Positions 8,790-16,501 of a stretch of 46,292 nt of DNA are shown here, piece by piece. This DNA comes from Actinomycetota bacterium (GTDB lineage Bacteria > Actinomycetota > Actinomycetes > Streptosporangiales > Streptosporangiaceae), in the NCBI GenBank assembly GCA_027314515.1, contig DAHVAR010000104.1, positions 1 to 46,292 of the forward strand. Direction: 5' to 3'. A model generated the notes under the pieces. That model was not told the DNA's origin and ran no database searches. It saw nothing but the letters and a program-made list of their open reading frames with translations. The translations under genes and the position numbers were made by a program. The stretch's first letter is position 1. Every line of letters starts with the position of its first letter.

Positions 8790-10166
8790 GTGGCGTGGCT
8801 GCTAGTCGGCGCGCTGGTGCTGATGCTGCTGGCCGGATGGTGCACCAGCGCCGAGACAGCACTGGTACGGCTGTCCAGGGCGGGTGCCAGGGAACTGGGC
8901 CGATCGGCCGGTGAAGCCGTCGAGCCGCTGCAAGCCGTGCTGACGGATGTACCCCGTTACCTCTCGGTACTGCTCTTTACCAGGGTCGCGGCGGAGATCT
9001 GCGCTGCCGTCGCGGTCACCGCAGCGCTGGTGACCTGGCTCGGTGTCGGCTGGCGGGCGTTCCTGATCACCGCTGTGGCCATGACCCTGGCTAGCTACCT
9101 GCTGGCCGGCCTGATCCCGCGGAGCATAGGGCGGCGCTCGCCGGTCAGGGTGGCAAGCGCTGCCGCGGGCATCTTGCGCCCGGTCGTCCGGCTGCTCGGT
9201 CCGCTGCCCAGGCTGCTCACGGCCGCCGGTGCCGCGCTCGCGCCTGGCCAGGGCAGGCGGGACAGCCAGTCGAGTTCGGAAGAGGACCTGCGCGGCCTGG
9301 TCGACCTGCTGGAGCAGCGGCAGATCATCGAGCCCGGCGAGCGCGAGATGATCCACTCGGTCTTCGAGCTCGGCGACACGATCGCGCGAGAGGTCATGGT
9401 CCCGCGGACCGACATGGTGTTCGTGGAGCGTGCCAAGACGCTGGGGCAGGTGCTGTCGCTGGCACTGCGCAGCGGGTTCTCCCGGATCCCGGTGATCGGC
9501 GAGAACCTCGATGACGTCGTCGGCATCGCCTACCTCAAGGACGTCATGACGCGGATCCACGAGCACCCGGAGGGCGAGAAGGTCGAGACTGTGGAGTCGA
9601 TCATGCGGCCGGCCACCTTCGCCCCGGACAGCAAGCCGGTCGATGACCTGCTGCGGGAGATGCAGGCCCGGCATGTGCACATGGCCATCGTGATCGACGA
9701 GTACGGCGGCACGGCCGGCCTGGTCACGATCGAGGACATCCTCGAGGAGATCGTCGGCGAGATCGCCGACGAATACGACCGGGAACGGCCGCCGGTGGAG
9801 TGGCTGGCCGACGGCTCCGCCAGGGTGAGCGCGCGGCTGTCGGTGGCGGAACTGGCGGAACTGTTCGCAGTCACGGTCGACGCCGAGGATGTCGAGACGG
9901 TCGGCGGGCTGCTGGGTCACGCGCTGGGCAAGGTGCCGATCGCCGGGTCGGTGGCGACCGTGTCCGGCCTGCGGCTGACCGCGGAGAACCTGACCGGGCG
10001 GCGTAACCGGATCGGCACCGTCCTCGTGCAGCGCACCGGCGGTGGTGGCCAGGACGCCGGCGCTGCCGGTCCGGCCGGGAAGGTCGCCGAGCGCCACGTG
10101 GTCGCGGGGAGGTCTAACGGCAATGCCGGAAACGGGCAAGCTCCCGTCAGGCAGCCGCCGGAGTAG
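8790..10166 (+). CDS. CNNM/CBS-domain transporter-associated protein (CorC/HlyC family)
   Basis: A 458-residue membrane protein: an N-terminal CNNM (DUF21) domain with several transmembrane helices (AWLLVGALVLMLLAGW at the very start), a pair of CBS domains beginning near EVMVPRTDMVFVERA, and a C-terminal CorC_HlyC domain. Family members are linked to Mg2+/Co2+ efflux or resistance. The frame is open back to 8547 inside ybeY, but the hydrophobic N-terminus begins at GTG 8790, 7 bp after the ybeY stop, so that start is used. In many relatives era follows; here a convergent unrelated gene follows instead. Confidence 0.9.
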   Translation: MAWLLVGALVLMLLAGWCTSAETALVRLSRAGARELGRSAGEAVEPLQAVLTDVPRYLSVLLFTRVAAEICAAVAVTAALVTWLGVGWRAFLITAVAMTLASYLLAGLIPRSIGRRSPVRVASAAAGILRPVVRLLGPLPRLLTAAGAALAPGQGRRDSQSSSEEDLRGLVDLLEQRQIIEPGEREMIHSVFELGDTIAREVMVPRTDMVFVERAKTLGQVLSLALRSGFSRIPVIGENLDDVVGIAYLKDVMTRIHEHPEGEKVETVESIMRPATFAPDSKPVDDLLREMQARHVHMAIVIDEYGGTAGLVTIEDILEEIVGEIADEYDRERPPVEWLADGSARVSARLSVAELAELFAVTVDAEDVETVGGLLGHALGKVPIAGSVATVSGLRLTAENLTGRRNRIGTVLVQRTGGGGQDAGAAGPAGKVAERHVVAGRSNGNAGNGQAPVRQPPE

Positions 10167-10209
10167 CCGGTCGCGGCCCGGTCTGCGGCGCTCTTCCTGG
10201 CTGGTCCGG

Positions 10210-11751
10210 CTATGCCCGTCGCCGTTTGCGGATGAACCAGGCGAGCCAGCCGGACAGCCCGACGGCGACGAGGCAGGCGGCGACGATCCCGGCGATCACG
10301 GGCCCGACAGCTGGTCCAGGCTGGCCGCTGCCCTGAGCGGCCGCGGCTGTCGTGGCCCCGGCGGCGGAGGCGCGGAACGCGACCACGTTCCTGGCGCTCG
10401 GAGCGAGCAGGAGGCCGGCCCCGATGCCGGGCGTGGGGAAGTGGTTCACGGGCGTGCCGATGACCGCCTGCTGCGCCACCTTGCCGGTCGCCGGGTCGAG
10501 GCCGTACAGCTTGCCGTTCTGCCCGATCGTCCAGACCAGGCCGCCCACCTCGATCGGTGGTCCGCCGCCGACGCCTGAGTTCCACAGCACGTGCAGCGAG
10601 GGCGGCGATCTGGTGGCTTTGACCGCGAGGACGCTGCCGATGCACGGCAGGTACGCGATCATGCCCGGATCGGCGCTGCCGCCGTCGATATTGGTGCTGC
10701 AGACCGGGCTGATCTCGGCCTGCTGCCCGCCGATGCCGCCTAGGTGCCTGCCGTTGAGCAGGTAGATGACCTGGCTCTTGCCGGCCAGGATGACCTGGCC
10801 GTCGGGTAGCAGCACCGGCTCGGTGGACATGTCCAGGTCATTAGCGTTATCTTGCCGCCAGTTCGCGGGCGCGAAGAACTGCAGCAGGTGCAGCGACGGG
10901 GAGAGCTCCAGGACCGAGTCACTGTAGTCGTAGGGGTGCTTGTTCAGCGAGCCGTTGCCGGTGGTGACCCACAGGTCGCCGTTCGGGCCGACGGCTGGTG
11001 CCCCGCCGCCCATCCAGACCGCTCCGTTGTTCTCGCCGGGTGCCGCGTCGACGGTGAAGAAGCGCGGCCTGCCGCCTGACACCGGGACCCCGGCAACCCG
11101 GCCCCGGTACTTCCCGCAGTCCTCGGCGTTCCCGCCGAAGCCGAAGTACACGCGGCCGCGGTCCAGGGTCAGCCCGGTGCGCTGCAGGAGGTTCGCCGGC
11201 ATCTGGCCGGGCGGGTCCACGTCCTGCGCCAGCTCAACCCGGCCGGTGGTGATATTCAGCCCGGTCAGCAGGTGGGCCGGCGTCCCGTTGCGCAGTTCGT
11301 CGGCGACCACGAAGATCTCGTGCCGGGCCGGGTCGATGACCGGCGTCCCGGTGATGCCGACGGTCGGGTTGATGTTGCTGCACGGCAGCCGATCGGCCGG
11401 CACCGGGGAGCCCAGCCGCGCCGACCAGTCGATCGCGCCGGTCGCGGCGGACAGTGCGTACACGGTGTCGGTCTCGGTTGCCACGTACACCCGGTCATCG
11501 AACACCAGCGGCTCGCCGTACAGTTGCCCGTCCAGCGTCGGCGACGTCCACGCCCTGGCTGCCGTGCCGACCGAACCCACCCCGGCCGCGACTCCGCTGC
11601 CCGCCGGATCATCGTGATACACGGTCCAGTCCGGACTGGTCGCCGATCCGGGTGAGTGCGCCGCGGCCAGCGCCGCCGGCGCCACGGCAACACTTGCTGC
11701 CGCGCAGCCGAGCAGGCAGACTGCCCGGCGCAGGCGGCGACTCCGGCCCAT
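10210..11751 (-). CDS. Secreted, membrane-anchored PQQ-like beta-propeller protein
   Basis: A 513-residue exported protein. It has a signal peptide (Arg-rich start, then VCLLGCAAASVAVAPAALAAA) and a body of repeated beta-propeller blades such as VYVATETDTVYALSAATGAIDWSARLG and LYGLDPATGKV, the PQQ/quinoprotein-alcohol-dehydrogenase-like repeat. A C-terminal transmembrane helix (VIAGIVAACLVAVGLSGWLAWF) and Arg/Lys tail come last. Such proteins lack demonstrated enzyme activity in most cases and may be structural or ligand-binding. It is convergent with the CorC-type gene and likely has its own promoter. No catalytic quinone-binding residues can be assigned. Confidence 0.85.
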   Translation of the reverse strand: MGRSRRLRRAVCLLGCAAASVAVAPAALAAAHSPGSATSPDWTVYHDDPAGSGVAAGVGSVGTAARAWTSPTLDGQLYGEPLVFDDRVYVATETDTVYALSAATGAIDWSARLGSPVPADRLPCSNINPTVGITGTPVIDPARHEIFVVADELRNGTPAHLLTGLNITTGRVELAQDVDPPGQMPANLLQRTGLTLDRGRVYFGFGGNAEDCGKYRGRVAGVPVSGGRPRFFTVDAAPGENNGAVWMGGGAPAVGPNGDLWVTTGNGSLNKHPYDYSDSVLELSPSLHLLQFFAPANWRQDNANDLDMSTEPVLLPDGQVILAGKSQVIYLLNGRHLGGIGGQQAEISPVCSTNIDGGSADPGMIAYLPCIGSVLAVKATRSPPSLHVLWNSGVGGGPPIEVGGLVWTIGQNGKLYGLDPATGKVAQQAVIGTPVNHFPTPGIGAGLLLAPSARNVVAFRASAAGATTAAAAQGSGQPGPAVGPVIAGIVAACLVAVGLSGWLAWFIRKRRRA

Positions 11752-11840
11752 TGGCAGCCCCCCCTCGGCCGAGCCCCTTCGGCCTGCCTTGATACCCGAC
11801 CGGGAGCGCGGCTAAGCGCCACGGCCGTGCCCTGACGCGG

Positions 11841-12071
11841 CTACGGCAACCGGCCGGATCCGGGTCTTAACGCACCGACCGGGGCGGACCGGGGATCAAC
11901 GGGCTCGAGCAGAACGACGCAGTCGGGGCAGCGGTAGACAAGCTCGCCCGTTCCGGTCAGGCCAACGACGACTGCCGGTCTCGGGAAGCGCTTGCGGCAG
12001 GAGACGCACGCTCGCCCCGAGCGCTGCGCTCGGGTCAGTCCGGTCGCATCGATGAGCGGAATATCGCCCAT
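11841..12071 (-). CDS. Small zinc-ribbon protein, unknown function
   Basis: A 76-residue protein with two CxxC knuckles (CVSC and CPDC) about 26 residues apart, the layout of a zinc ribbon. The frame is open to 12272, but the upstream part crosses a palindromic operator and encodes nothing recognisable; ATG at 12071 is chosen. There is no Shine-Dalgarno sequence, and a TAGCGT -10-like box ends 7 bases before the ATG, so it is probably leaderless. RACVSCRKRFP recalls the YlxR motif, but the second CxxC and the rest do not fit that family. Its promoter carries a 26-bp palindrome, suggesting tight repression. Function is not known. Confidence 0.6.
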   Translation of the reverse strand: MGDIPLIDATGLTRAQRSGRACVSCRKRFPRPAVVVGLTGTGELVYRCPDCVVLLEPVDPRSAPVGALRPGSGRLP

Positions 12072-12078
12072 GGCGGCA

Positions 12079-12084
12079 ACGCTA
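12079..12084 (-). promoter_or_regulatory. -10-like box of the zinc-ribbon gene
   Basis: Read on the minus strand the sequence is TAGCGT (TANNNT), 7 bases before the ATG at 12071. The -35 region at this spacing falls inside the 12088–12113 palindrome. Confidence 0.45.
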
Positions 12085-12087
12085 GCA

Positions 12088-12113
12088 GCGTTGGTGACGG
12101 CCGTCACCAACGC
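12088..12113. promoter_or_regulatory. 26-bp perfect palindrome, likely repressor operator
   Basis: Left half GCGTTGGTGACGG is followed without spacer by its exact reverse complement. It lies 17–42 bp upstream of the zinc-ribbon gene start and covers its -35 region. Uninterrupted palindromes with a TGACNNNNGTCA core are typical of TetR-type operators. No regulator gene of that type lies in the window. A terminator hairpin is unlikely because there is no loop. Confidence 0.65.
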
Positions 12114-12141
12114 GGCGCCGCGCGGGCCGCGCGGTCGCTGG

Positions 12142-12717
12142 TCAGCGATGAGCCCGGCAGGTGCCCGGCGCGGCCAGGTGCTCGGCCGCCGTTGCCAGCG
12201 GCCCGGCCCGCCGGTCTCGCTGTGACATGACGGACACCGGCAGCGGCCAGGGAATGGCCAGTGCCGGGTCATCGAATGCGATCGTCAGGTCCTGCGCCGG
12301 GTCGTGCGCGCGATCAATGCGGTAGGCGACGTCGGCGGGATCGGTAAGGGCCTGAAACCCGTGCGCGCAGCCAGCCGGGACATACAGCGAGACCTGCGCC
12401 AGGCCGTCGAGCTCAAAGCTCTCCCAGTTCAGGTACGTCGGCGAGGCCGGCCGCAGGTCCACGATCACGTCGAACACCGCGCCGTAGGAGCACCGGACCA
12501 GCTTGGCCTCGCCAGCGCCGCCGCGCGCGTGCAGGCCCCGGATTACCCCCCGGCTCGAGCGGGACACGCTGTCCTGCACGAAGCAGTGCGGGTTGAGGCC
12601 GGCATCGCGGATGACGTCACTGTCGAATGTCCGGCAGAAGAAGCCGCGCTCGTCGGCATGCGGCGCGGGCGTGAACAGCAGCGCGCCGGCAATGCGGCCG
12701 ACCGGGGTTACCTGCAC
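12142..12717 (-). CDS. RmlC-type nucleotide-sugar 3,5-epimerase
   Basis: A 191-residue cupin of the dTDP-4-dehydrorhamnose 3,5-epimerase family. It has DERGFFCRTF, the substrate segment with catalytic-base His63 in RGLHARGG, LVRCSYGAVFDVIVDLR, and VPAGCAHGFQAL followed by the acid Tyr132 in ADVAYRID. Both catalytic residues are kept. Starts at GTG with GGAGG 12 bases upstream. No rmlA, rmlB or rmlD is present in the window; the gene is divergent from the GDP-heptose operon. It may therefore act on a GDP-4-keto heptose, as RmlC-like DdahB/MlghB do in Campylobacter, or on a dTDP sugar made elsewhere. The substrate is inference. Confidence 0.85.
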   Translation of the reverse strand: MQVTPVGRIAGALLFTPAPHADERGFFCRTFDSDVIRDAGLNPHCFVQDSVSRSSRGVIRGLHARGGAGEAKLVRCSYGAVFDVIVDLRPASPTYLNWESFELDGLAQVSLYVPAGCAHGFQALTDPADVAYRIDRAHDPAQDLTIAFDDPALAIPWPLPVSVMSQRDRRAGPLATAAEHLAAPGTCRAHR

Positions 12718-12801
12718 TGCGCCCTGTCACCTCCGAGTTGCCCGGATGGGCCTGGTCGTGGCTGTGGTTCGTCGCTTCTATGACCCCGGTGAGCGGCGTG
12801 C

Positions 12802-12858
12802 TGATACCGGCTCCTGCCGGGCCGCCCGCTCGCCGGAACCTGGCCGGACCCGGTATCA
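12802..12858. repeat. 9-bp inverted repeat upstream of the heptose operon
   Basis: TGATACCGG (12802–12810) and CCGGTATCA (12850–12858) are perfect inverted copies 39 bp apart in the 207-bp divergent region between the epimerase gene and gmhB. They could be two operator half-sites. A TATACA box at 12878–12883 lies just downstream in the direction of gmhB. Confidence 0.4.
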
Positions 12859-12924
12859 TCGGCGCTGACCACGGCTCGTATACACGGGCAACAGCCTGCC
12901 CCGGCCAAGCCGAGTAGGGGTGCA

Positions 12925-13482
12925 ATGACGATGTCAGCGATCCGGCCCGGAGTACTGCTGGATCGTGACGGCACGATCATCGTCGATCACGGCTACGTCG
13001 GCTCAGTCGAGCGGGTCGAGTTCATCGACGGCGCCGCGAACGCGATCGCGCGCTTCAACCGGGCGGGTATCCCGGTCGCAGTCCTCACCAACCAGGCGGG
13101 CGTCGCGCGCGGCTTCTACGCCATCGAAGACGTGACCACCGTGCACCGGTATATCGCCCAGCGGCTGGCTGAGCAGCGCGCGCATGTCGATCTGTTCGTG
13201 CACTGCCCCTATCACCCGGCCGGCATCGTCGAGGAGTATGCGCGCACCAGCGAGGACCGGAAACCGCGGCCTGGCATGGCCATGGCCGCACAGGCGGCGC
13301 TGAACCTCGACCTGACGGCGTCCTGGGTTGTCGGTGACCGGCCCGAGGACGTCGGCCTCGCCGATGCGATCGGCGCGTCGGCGGCGTACCTCCGGCCAGG
13401 CTGCTGCGAGCGACCCGGTGTCTGGTTGTTCGAGAACCTGGCCGCCGCGGCGACCTTCATCCTGGCGCGGATCGCAGCATGA
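12925..13482 (+). CDS. gmhB: D-glycero-D-manno-heptose 1,7-bisphosphate 7-phosphatase (GmhB type)
   Basis: A 185-residue HAD phosphatase that removes a phosphate from heptose bisphosphate. HAD motif I is LDRDGT with Asp13 and Asp15; motif II is VLTNQAGVARG; motif III has RKPRPGM; motif IV is VVGDRPEDVGLA. The loop CPYHPAG identifies the GmhB/HisB-N group. Of the four zinc ligands known from E. coli GmhB only Cys94 is kept; the other positions read Tyr96, Ser109 and Asp111. The neighbours gmhA, hddC and hddA make heptose phosphatase by far the best assignment over histidinol phosphatase. Its stop overlaps the gmhA ATG (ATGA). Confidence 0.88.
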   Translation: MTMSAIRPGVLLDRDGTIIVDHGYVGSVERVEFIDGAANAIARFNRAGIPVAVLTNQAGVARGFYAIEDVTTVHRYIAQRLAEQRAHVDLFVHCPYHPAGIVEEYARTSEDRKPRPGMAMAAQAALNLDLTASWVVGDRPEDVGLADAIGASAAYLRPGCCERPGVWLFENLAAAATFILARIAA

Positions 13483-14153
13483 CGTCCATTGAGGATCCGC
13501 CAGCGGTCGTGGCACCCGGTGCTGCCGCGCGGGTGAAGTTTCCGTCCGGCGGGATCCCGACCGCCGGGTGGTACTTCGACGGATACGCGGCGGAGGCGGG
13601 CCGGGCGGCGAGTTCGATCGCGCCCGCTGCCCTGGACCAGGCAGCCGCGATCCTGCTGGCTGCCTACACGCGCGGCGCCCTGGTCTTCAGCTGCGGGAAC
13701 GGGGGCTCTGCCGCTATCGCCAACCATCTGCAGTGCGATCACCTGAAGGGCATCAGGACCGCGACCGACCTGACCCCGAAAGTCGTGAGCCTGTGCGCCA
13801 GCGTGGAGCTTCTCACGGCGATCGCGAACGACACCTGCTACGAGGACACCTTCGCCTACCAGCTTCAGTCGCAGGCGGTCCCCGGCGACGTGCTGATAGC
13901 GATTTCGTCCTCTGGCCGCTCGGCCAACATTGTCCGCGCGCTCACCTGGGCGCGTGACCACGCACTGCACACGATCGCGCTGACCGGCTTCGACGGCGGC
14001 GAGGCGAGATTGCTGGCTGACGTCGCGATTCACGTCAGCGGCACCAACTACGGCGTCATCGAGGACCTGCACCAGGCCGTTATGCACGCACTGGCCCAGT
14101 ACATCCGGCAGTCGCGAATGACAGCGGATGCAATCGCCACGATGAGGTTCTGA
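13479..14153 (+). CDS. gmhA: Sedoheptulose 7-phosphate isomerase (phosphoheptose isomerase)
   Basis: A 224-residue SIS-domain isomerase converting sedoheptulose 7-phosphate to D-glycero-D-manno-heptose 7-phosphate, the first step of heptose supply. The phosphate-binding motifs SCGNGGSAAIANHLQCDHLKG (residues 71–91) and AISSSGRSANI (141–151) are typical of GmhA. The N-terminal 30 or so residues are an extension relative to compact GmhA proteins of about 195 residues. The ATG overlaps the gmhB stop, so translation is coupled. Three bases separate its stop from the following glycosyltransferase. Confidence 0.9.
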   Translation: MTSIEDPPAVVAPGAAARVKFPSGGIPTAGWYFDGYAAEAGRAASSIAPAALDQAAAILLAAYTRGALVFSCGNGGSAAIANHLQCDHLKGIRTATDLTPKVVSLCASVELLTAIANDTCYEDTFAYQLQSQAVPGDVLIAISSSGRSANIVRALTWARDHALHTIALTGFDGGEARLLADVAIHVSGTNYGVIEDLHQAVMHALAQYIRQSRMTADAIATMRF

Positions 14154-14156
14154 CCC

Positions 14157-15377
14157 ATGATTGCCCACGACAGAAGTGGTACCCAGACGATGCCCGTTCC
14201 CGCGGTCGGGGCGCACCGCCGGAAGGCGCCGCTGCGCGTGGCGATCAACCTACTGCAGGACGATCCGGCGAACCCGTCCGGTGCGCACTGGTTCTGGACC
14301 AGGGTCATCCCCGAGATGGCCGGGCGGCTCGAGCCTGCCGAGGAGCTGCACCTGATCGTCAGCCCGAAGGCACGGCCGCTGCACGAGGGCTACGGGCCGA
14401 ACGTGCGCTACATCACCTATCCGTGGTCGAACGAGCGGCGCATGTTGCGGACGCTGTCGGAGCACCTGTACTCGCCGGTCCGGCTGCCGACGAGCCAGAT
14501 CAACGTGCTCAACACGGGTGTCGCGCCGATCGTGAACGCGTCCTGGTCACTCGTCCTGCACCTGAAGACGATGCACGCCTACACCGCCCCGGAGTCGGTC
14601 AAGCCGCTGGCTCGCGCCTACCGGCGGCTCAACTATCCGCGCAGCGCGCGGGCAGCGGATGCAATCATCATCAACTCCCGCAGCCTGCGCTCGGAGGTGG
14701 AGCGTTACCTGAGCGTCGATCCGCTGAAGCTGAAGCTGATCTACGAGGCGGTCGACCATGGCACCTTCCGGCCCGGAGATGCCGGTGCCGCCCGGGCGCA
14801 CCTGCTCTCCTACGGGGTCAGCAAGCCGTTCGTGCTCTTTGTCTCGTCGCTGTGGCCCTATAAGAACTGCGATGGGCTGATGCGGGCGTGGGCGCTTCGC
14901 CGCGGCGAGCTCGGCGGCCGGCAGCTCGTGATCGTCGGCCCGGGGCGGGACGCGCAGTACCTGGCGACGCTGCACGCGCTGGCGGCCGACCTCGGTATAG
15001 CGGACGACCTGGTGTTCGCTGGCGGCGTCTGCCTGGACGAGACCGTGCGCTTCTACCAGGCGGCCGACGCCTTCGTCTACCCGTCGTTCAACGAGACGTT
15101 CGGCCTGCCCATCCTTGAGGCAATGGCCTGCGGGTGCCCGGTCGTGACATCGGATACCAGCGCGATGCCGGAAACCGCCGGCGGAGCGGCGATCCTGTCG
15201 GATCCAGGTGATCCGGCGTCGATCGCGCAGGCATTGATCTGCGCCCTCGGCCCCGGCCGGGACCGGTTGCGCGACCGCGGGCTCCTCCGGGCAAGCCAGT
15301 TCACCTGGGCGGCCACTGCGGCGTCGACGCTGGATGTCTACCGTGAGGTCGCCGAGCGCCGGCGCCGGGCGTCATGA
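14157..15377 (+). CDS. Glycosyltransferase family 4
   Basis: A 406-residue GT-B retaining glycosyltransferase. The C-terminal half has FVLFVSSLWPYKNCDGLMRAW, LVIVGPGRD and the EX7E-type donor-binding segment FNETFGLPILEAMACGCPVV. The N-terminal half is the acceptor domain. No signal peptide; it is expected on the inner face of the membrane. Lying between gmhA and the SDR/hddC/hddA genes, it is the natural candidate for transferring the GDP-heptose (or a derivative) to the lipid-linked glycan. This donor choice is inference. Its stop overlaps the next ATG (ATGA at 15374). Confidence 0.9.
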   Translation: MIAHDRSGTQTMPVPAVGAHRRKAPLRVAINLLQDDPANPSGAHWFWTRVIPEMAGRLEPAEELHLIVSPKARPLHEGYGPNVRYITYPWSNERRMLRTLSEHLYSPVRLPTSQINVLNTGVAPIVNASWSLVLHLKTMHAYTAPESVKPLARAYRRLNYPRSARAADAIIINSRSLRSEVERYLSVDPLKLKLIYEAVDHGTFRPGDAGAARAHLLSYGVSKPFVLFVSSLWPYKNCDGLMRAWALRRGELGGRQLVIVGPGRDAQYLATLHALAADLGIADDLVFAGGVCLDETVRFYQAADAFVYPSFNETFGLPILEAMACGCPVVTSDTSAMPETAGGAAILSDPGDPASIAQALICALGPGRDRLRDRGLLRASQFTWAATAASTLDVYREVAERRRRAS

Positions 15378-16501
15378 AGGTCCTGGTCACCGGCGGCGCC
15401 GGGTTCATCGGCTCGCACACCTGCGATCGGCTGCTGGCGCTCGGGCATGAGGTCGTGGTGCTCGATGCCCTGACGCCGCCCGTGCACCGCGGCGGGCGGC
15501 CCGGCTACCTCGCGCCCGAAGCGGAGTTCTACCAGGGCGACACGCGTGACCGCGATCTCGTCACCAGCCTGCTGCGGCGCGTCGATGCCGTCTGCCACCT
15601 TGCCGCTTACCAGGATTACCTGCCGGATTTCGCCCGGTTCTTCGACGTCAACGTCGTCGCCACCGCGCTGCTGTACGAGATCGTCGTGGCCGAACGCCTG
15701 GACCTGGCGCGAATTGTGGTGGCCTCATCGCAGTCAGCGATGGGCGAGGGCCTTTACTGGTGCCCGTCCGACGGCGGGCAACTGCCGGGCATGCGGTCCG
15801 CGGCCGCACTCGCCGCCGGGCACTGGGACATTCCGTGCCCGCGGTGCGGCGGCCCGCTGGAGATGCGGCCGACTCCCGAGCGGATATCGAATCCGCAGAA
15901 TCCGTACGGCATGTCCAAGCTCGCGCAGGAGATGGTGGCGGTGAACCTCGGCCGCCGCTACGGCATCCCGACCGTGGCGCTGCGGTACAGCATCGTGCAA
16001 GGTCCGCGCCAGTCCGTCTACAACGCGTATTCCGGCGCGTGCCGGATCTTCTGCCTGAGCTACCTGCAGAAAGTCGCGCCGACTGTGTACGAGGACGGCC
16101 TGGCCATCCGTGACTACGTCAACATCGACGATGTCGTCGACGCGAACGTACTGGCGCTGCAGGATGAGCGCGCCGTCGGGCGGGTATTCAACGTCGGCGG
16201 TGGCTCCGCGGTCACGACGCGCGAGTTCGCCGACATCGTCCGGCGGCAGTACGGCTCGGCGCAGCCGGCCGTCGTGACCGGTGACTATCGCGTGGGCGAC
16301 ACGCGGCACATCCTGTCGGACATCGGCGCGCTCTGTGATCTCGGCTGGAAGCCCCGCCGGACGCCCGCCGAGTCCGTCGCCGCGTATGCCGGATGGCTAG
16401 CCGGGATGGACGGCCTCGACGGCGTGCTGGCCGAGGCAGTGCTGGCCGAGGCAGGCAGCCGGATGCGCGCCCTCGGCGTGGTCCGCCGGGCGGGACAGTG
16501 A
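15374..16501 (+). CDS. NAD-dependent epimerase/dehydratase (extended SDR) with CPxC insertion
   Basis: A 375-residue extended SDR acting on nucleotide sugars. The NAD motif GGAGFIG is at residues 7–13, catalytic Ser is in VASSQSAMG, and YGMSK gives Tyr and Lys. Between Ser and YxxxK lies an insertion of about 40 residues with CPRCGG and an upstream lone Cys (YWCPSDGG), resembling half a zinc ribbon. It could be a 4-epimerase or a 4,6-dehydratase on GDP-heptose; sequence motifs do not settle this. It is translationally coupled to the GT4 upstream and to hddC downstream (GTGA overlap). A 15-bp tandem duplication at 16424–16453 gives VLAEAVLAEA near the C-terminus. Confidence 0.85.
   Translation: MKVLVTGGAGFIGSHTCDRLLALGHEVVVLDALTPPVHRGGRPGYLAPEAEFYQGDTRDRDLVTSLLRRVDAVCHLAAYQDYLPDFARFFDVNVVATALLYEIVVAERLDLARIVVASSQSAMGEGLYWCPSDGGQLPGMRSAAALAAGHWDIPCPRCGGPLEMRPTPERISNPQNPYGMSKLAQEMVAVNLGRRYGIPTVALRYSIVQGPRQSVYNAYSGACRIFCLSYLQKVAPTVYEDGLAIRDYVNIDDVVDANVLALQDERAVGRVFNVGGGSAVTTREFADIVRRQYGSAQPAVVTGDYRVGDTRHILSDIGALCDLGWKPRRTPAESVAAYAGWLAGMDGLDGVLAEAVLAEAGSRMRALGVVRRAGQ

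Noticed and set aside
8802-10139. A 445-codon minus-strand open frame opposite the CorC-type gene
   Set aside because: The product is Asp/His/Arg/Gln-rich without domain motifs and lies wholly within a conserved coding gene.
11841-12071. YlxR/RnpM family assignment for the small zinc-ribbon protein
   Set aside because: Only the RxCVxCR motif is shared; a second CxxC and a different C-terminus do not fit, and it is not next to nusA or infB.
12925-13482. Histidinol phosphatase (HisB-N type)
   Set aside because: Same superfamily, but the immediate operon with gmhA, hddC and hddA and no his genes favours heptose bisphosphate phosphatase.
16424-16453. Exact 15-bp tandem duplication near the end of the SDR gene
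   Set aside because: In-frame, only adds five residues outside the catalytic core; a simple slippage event without a likely role.
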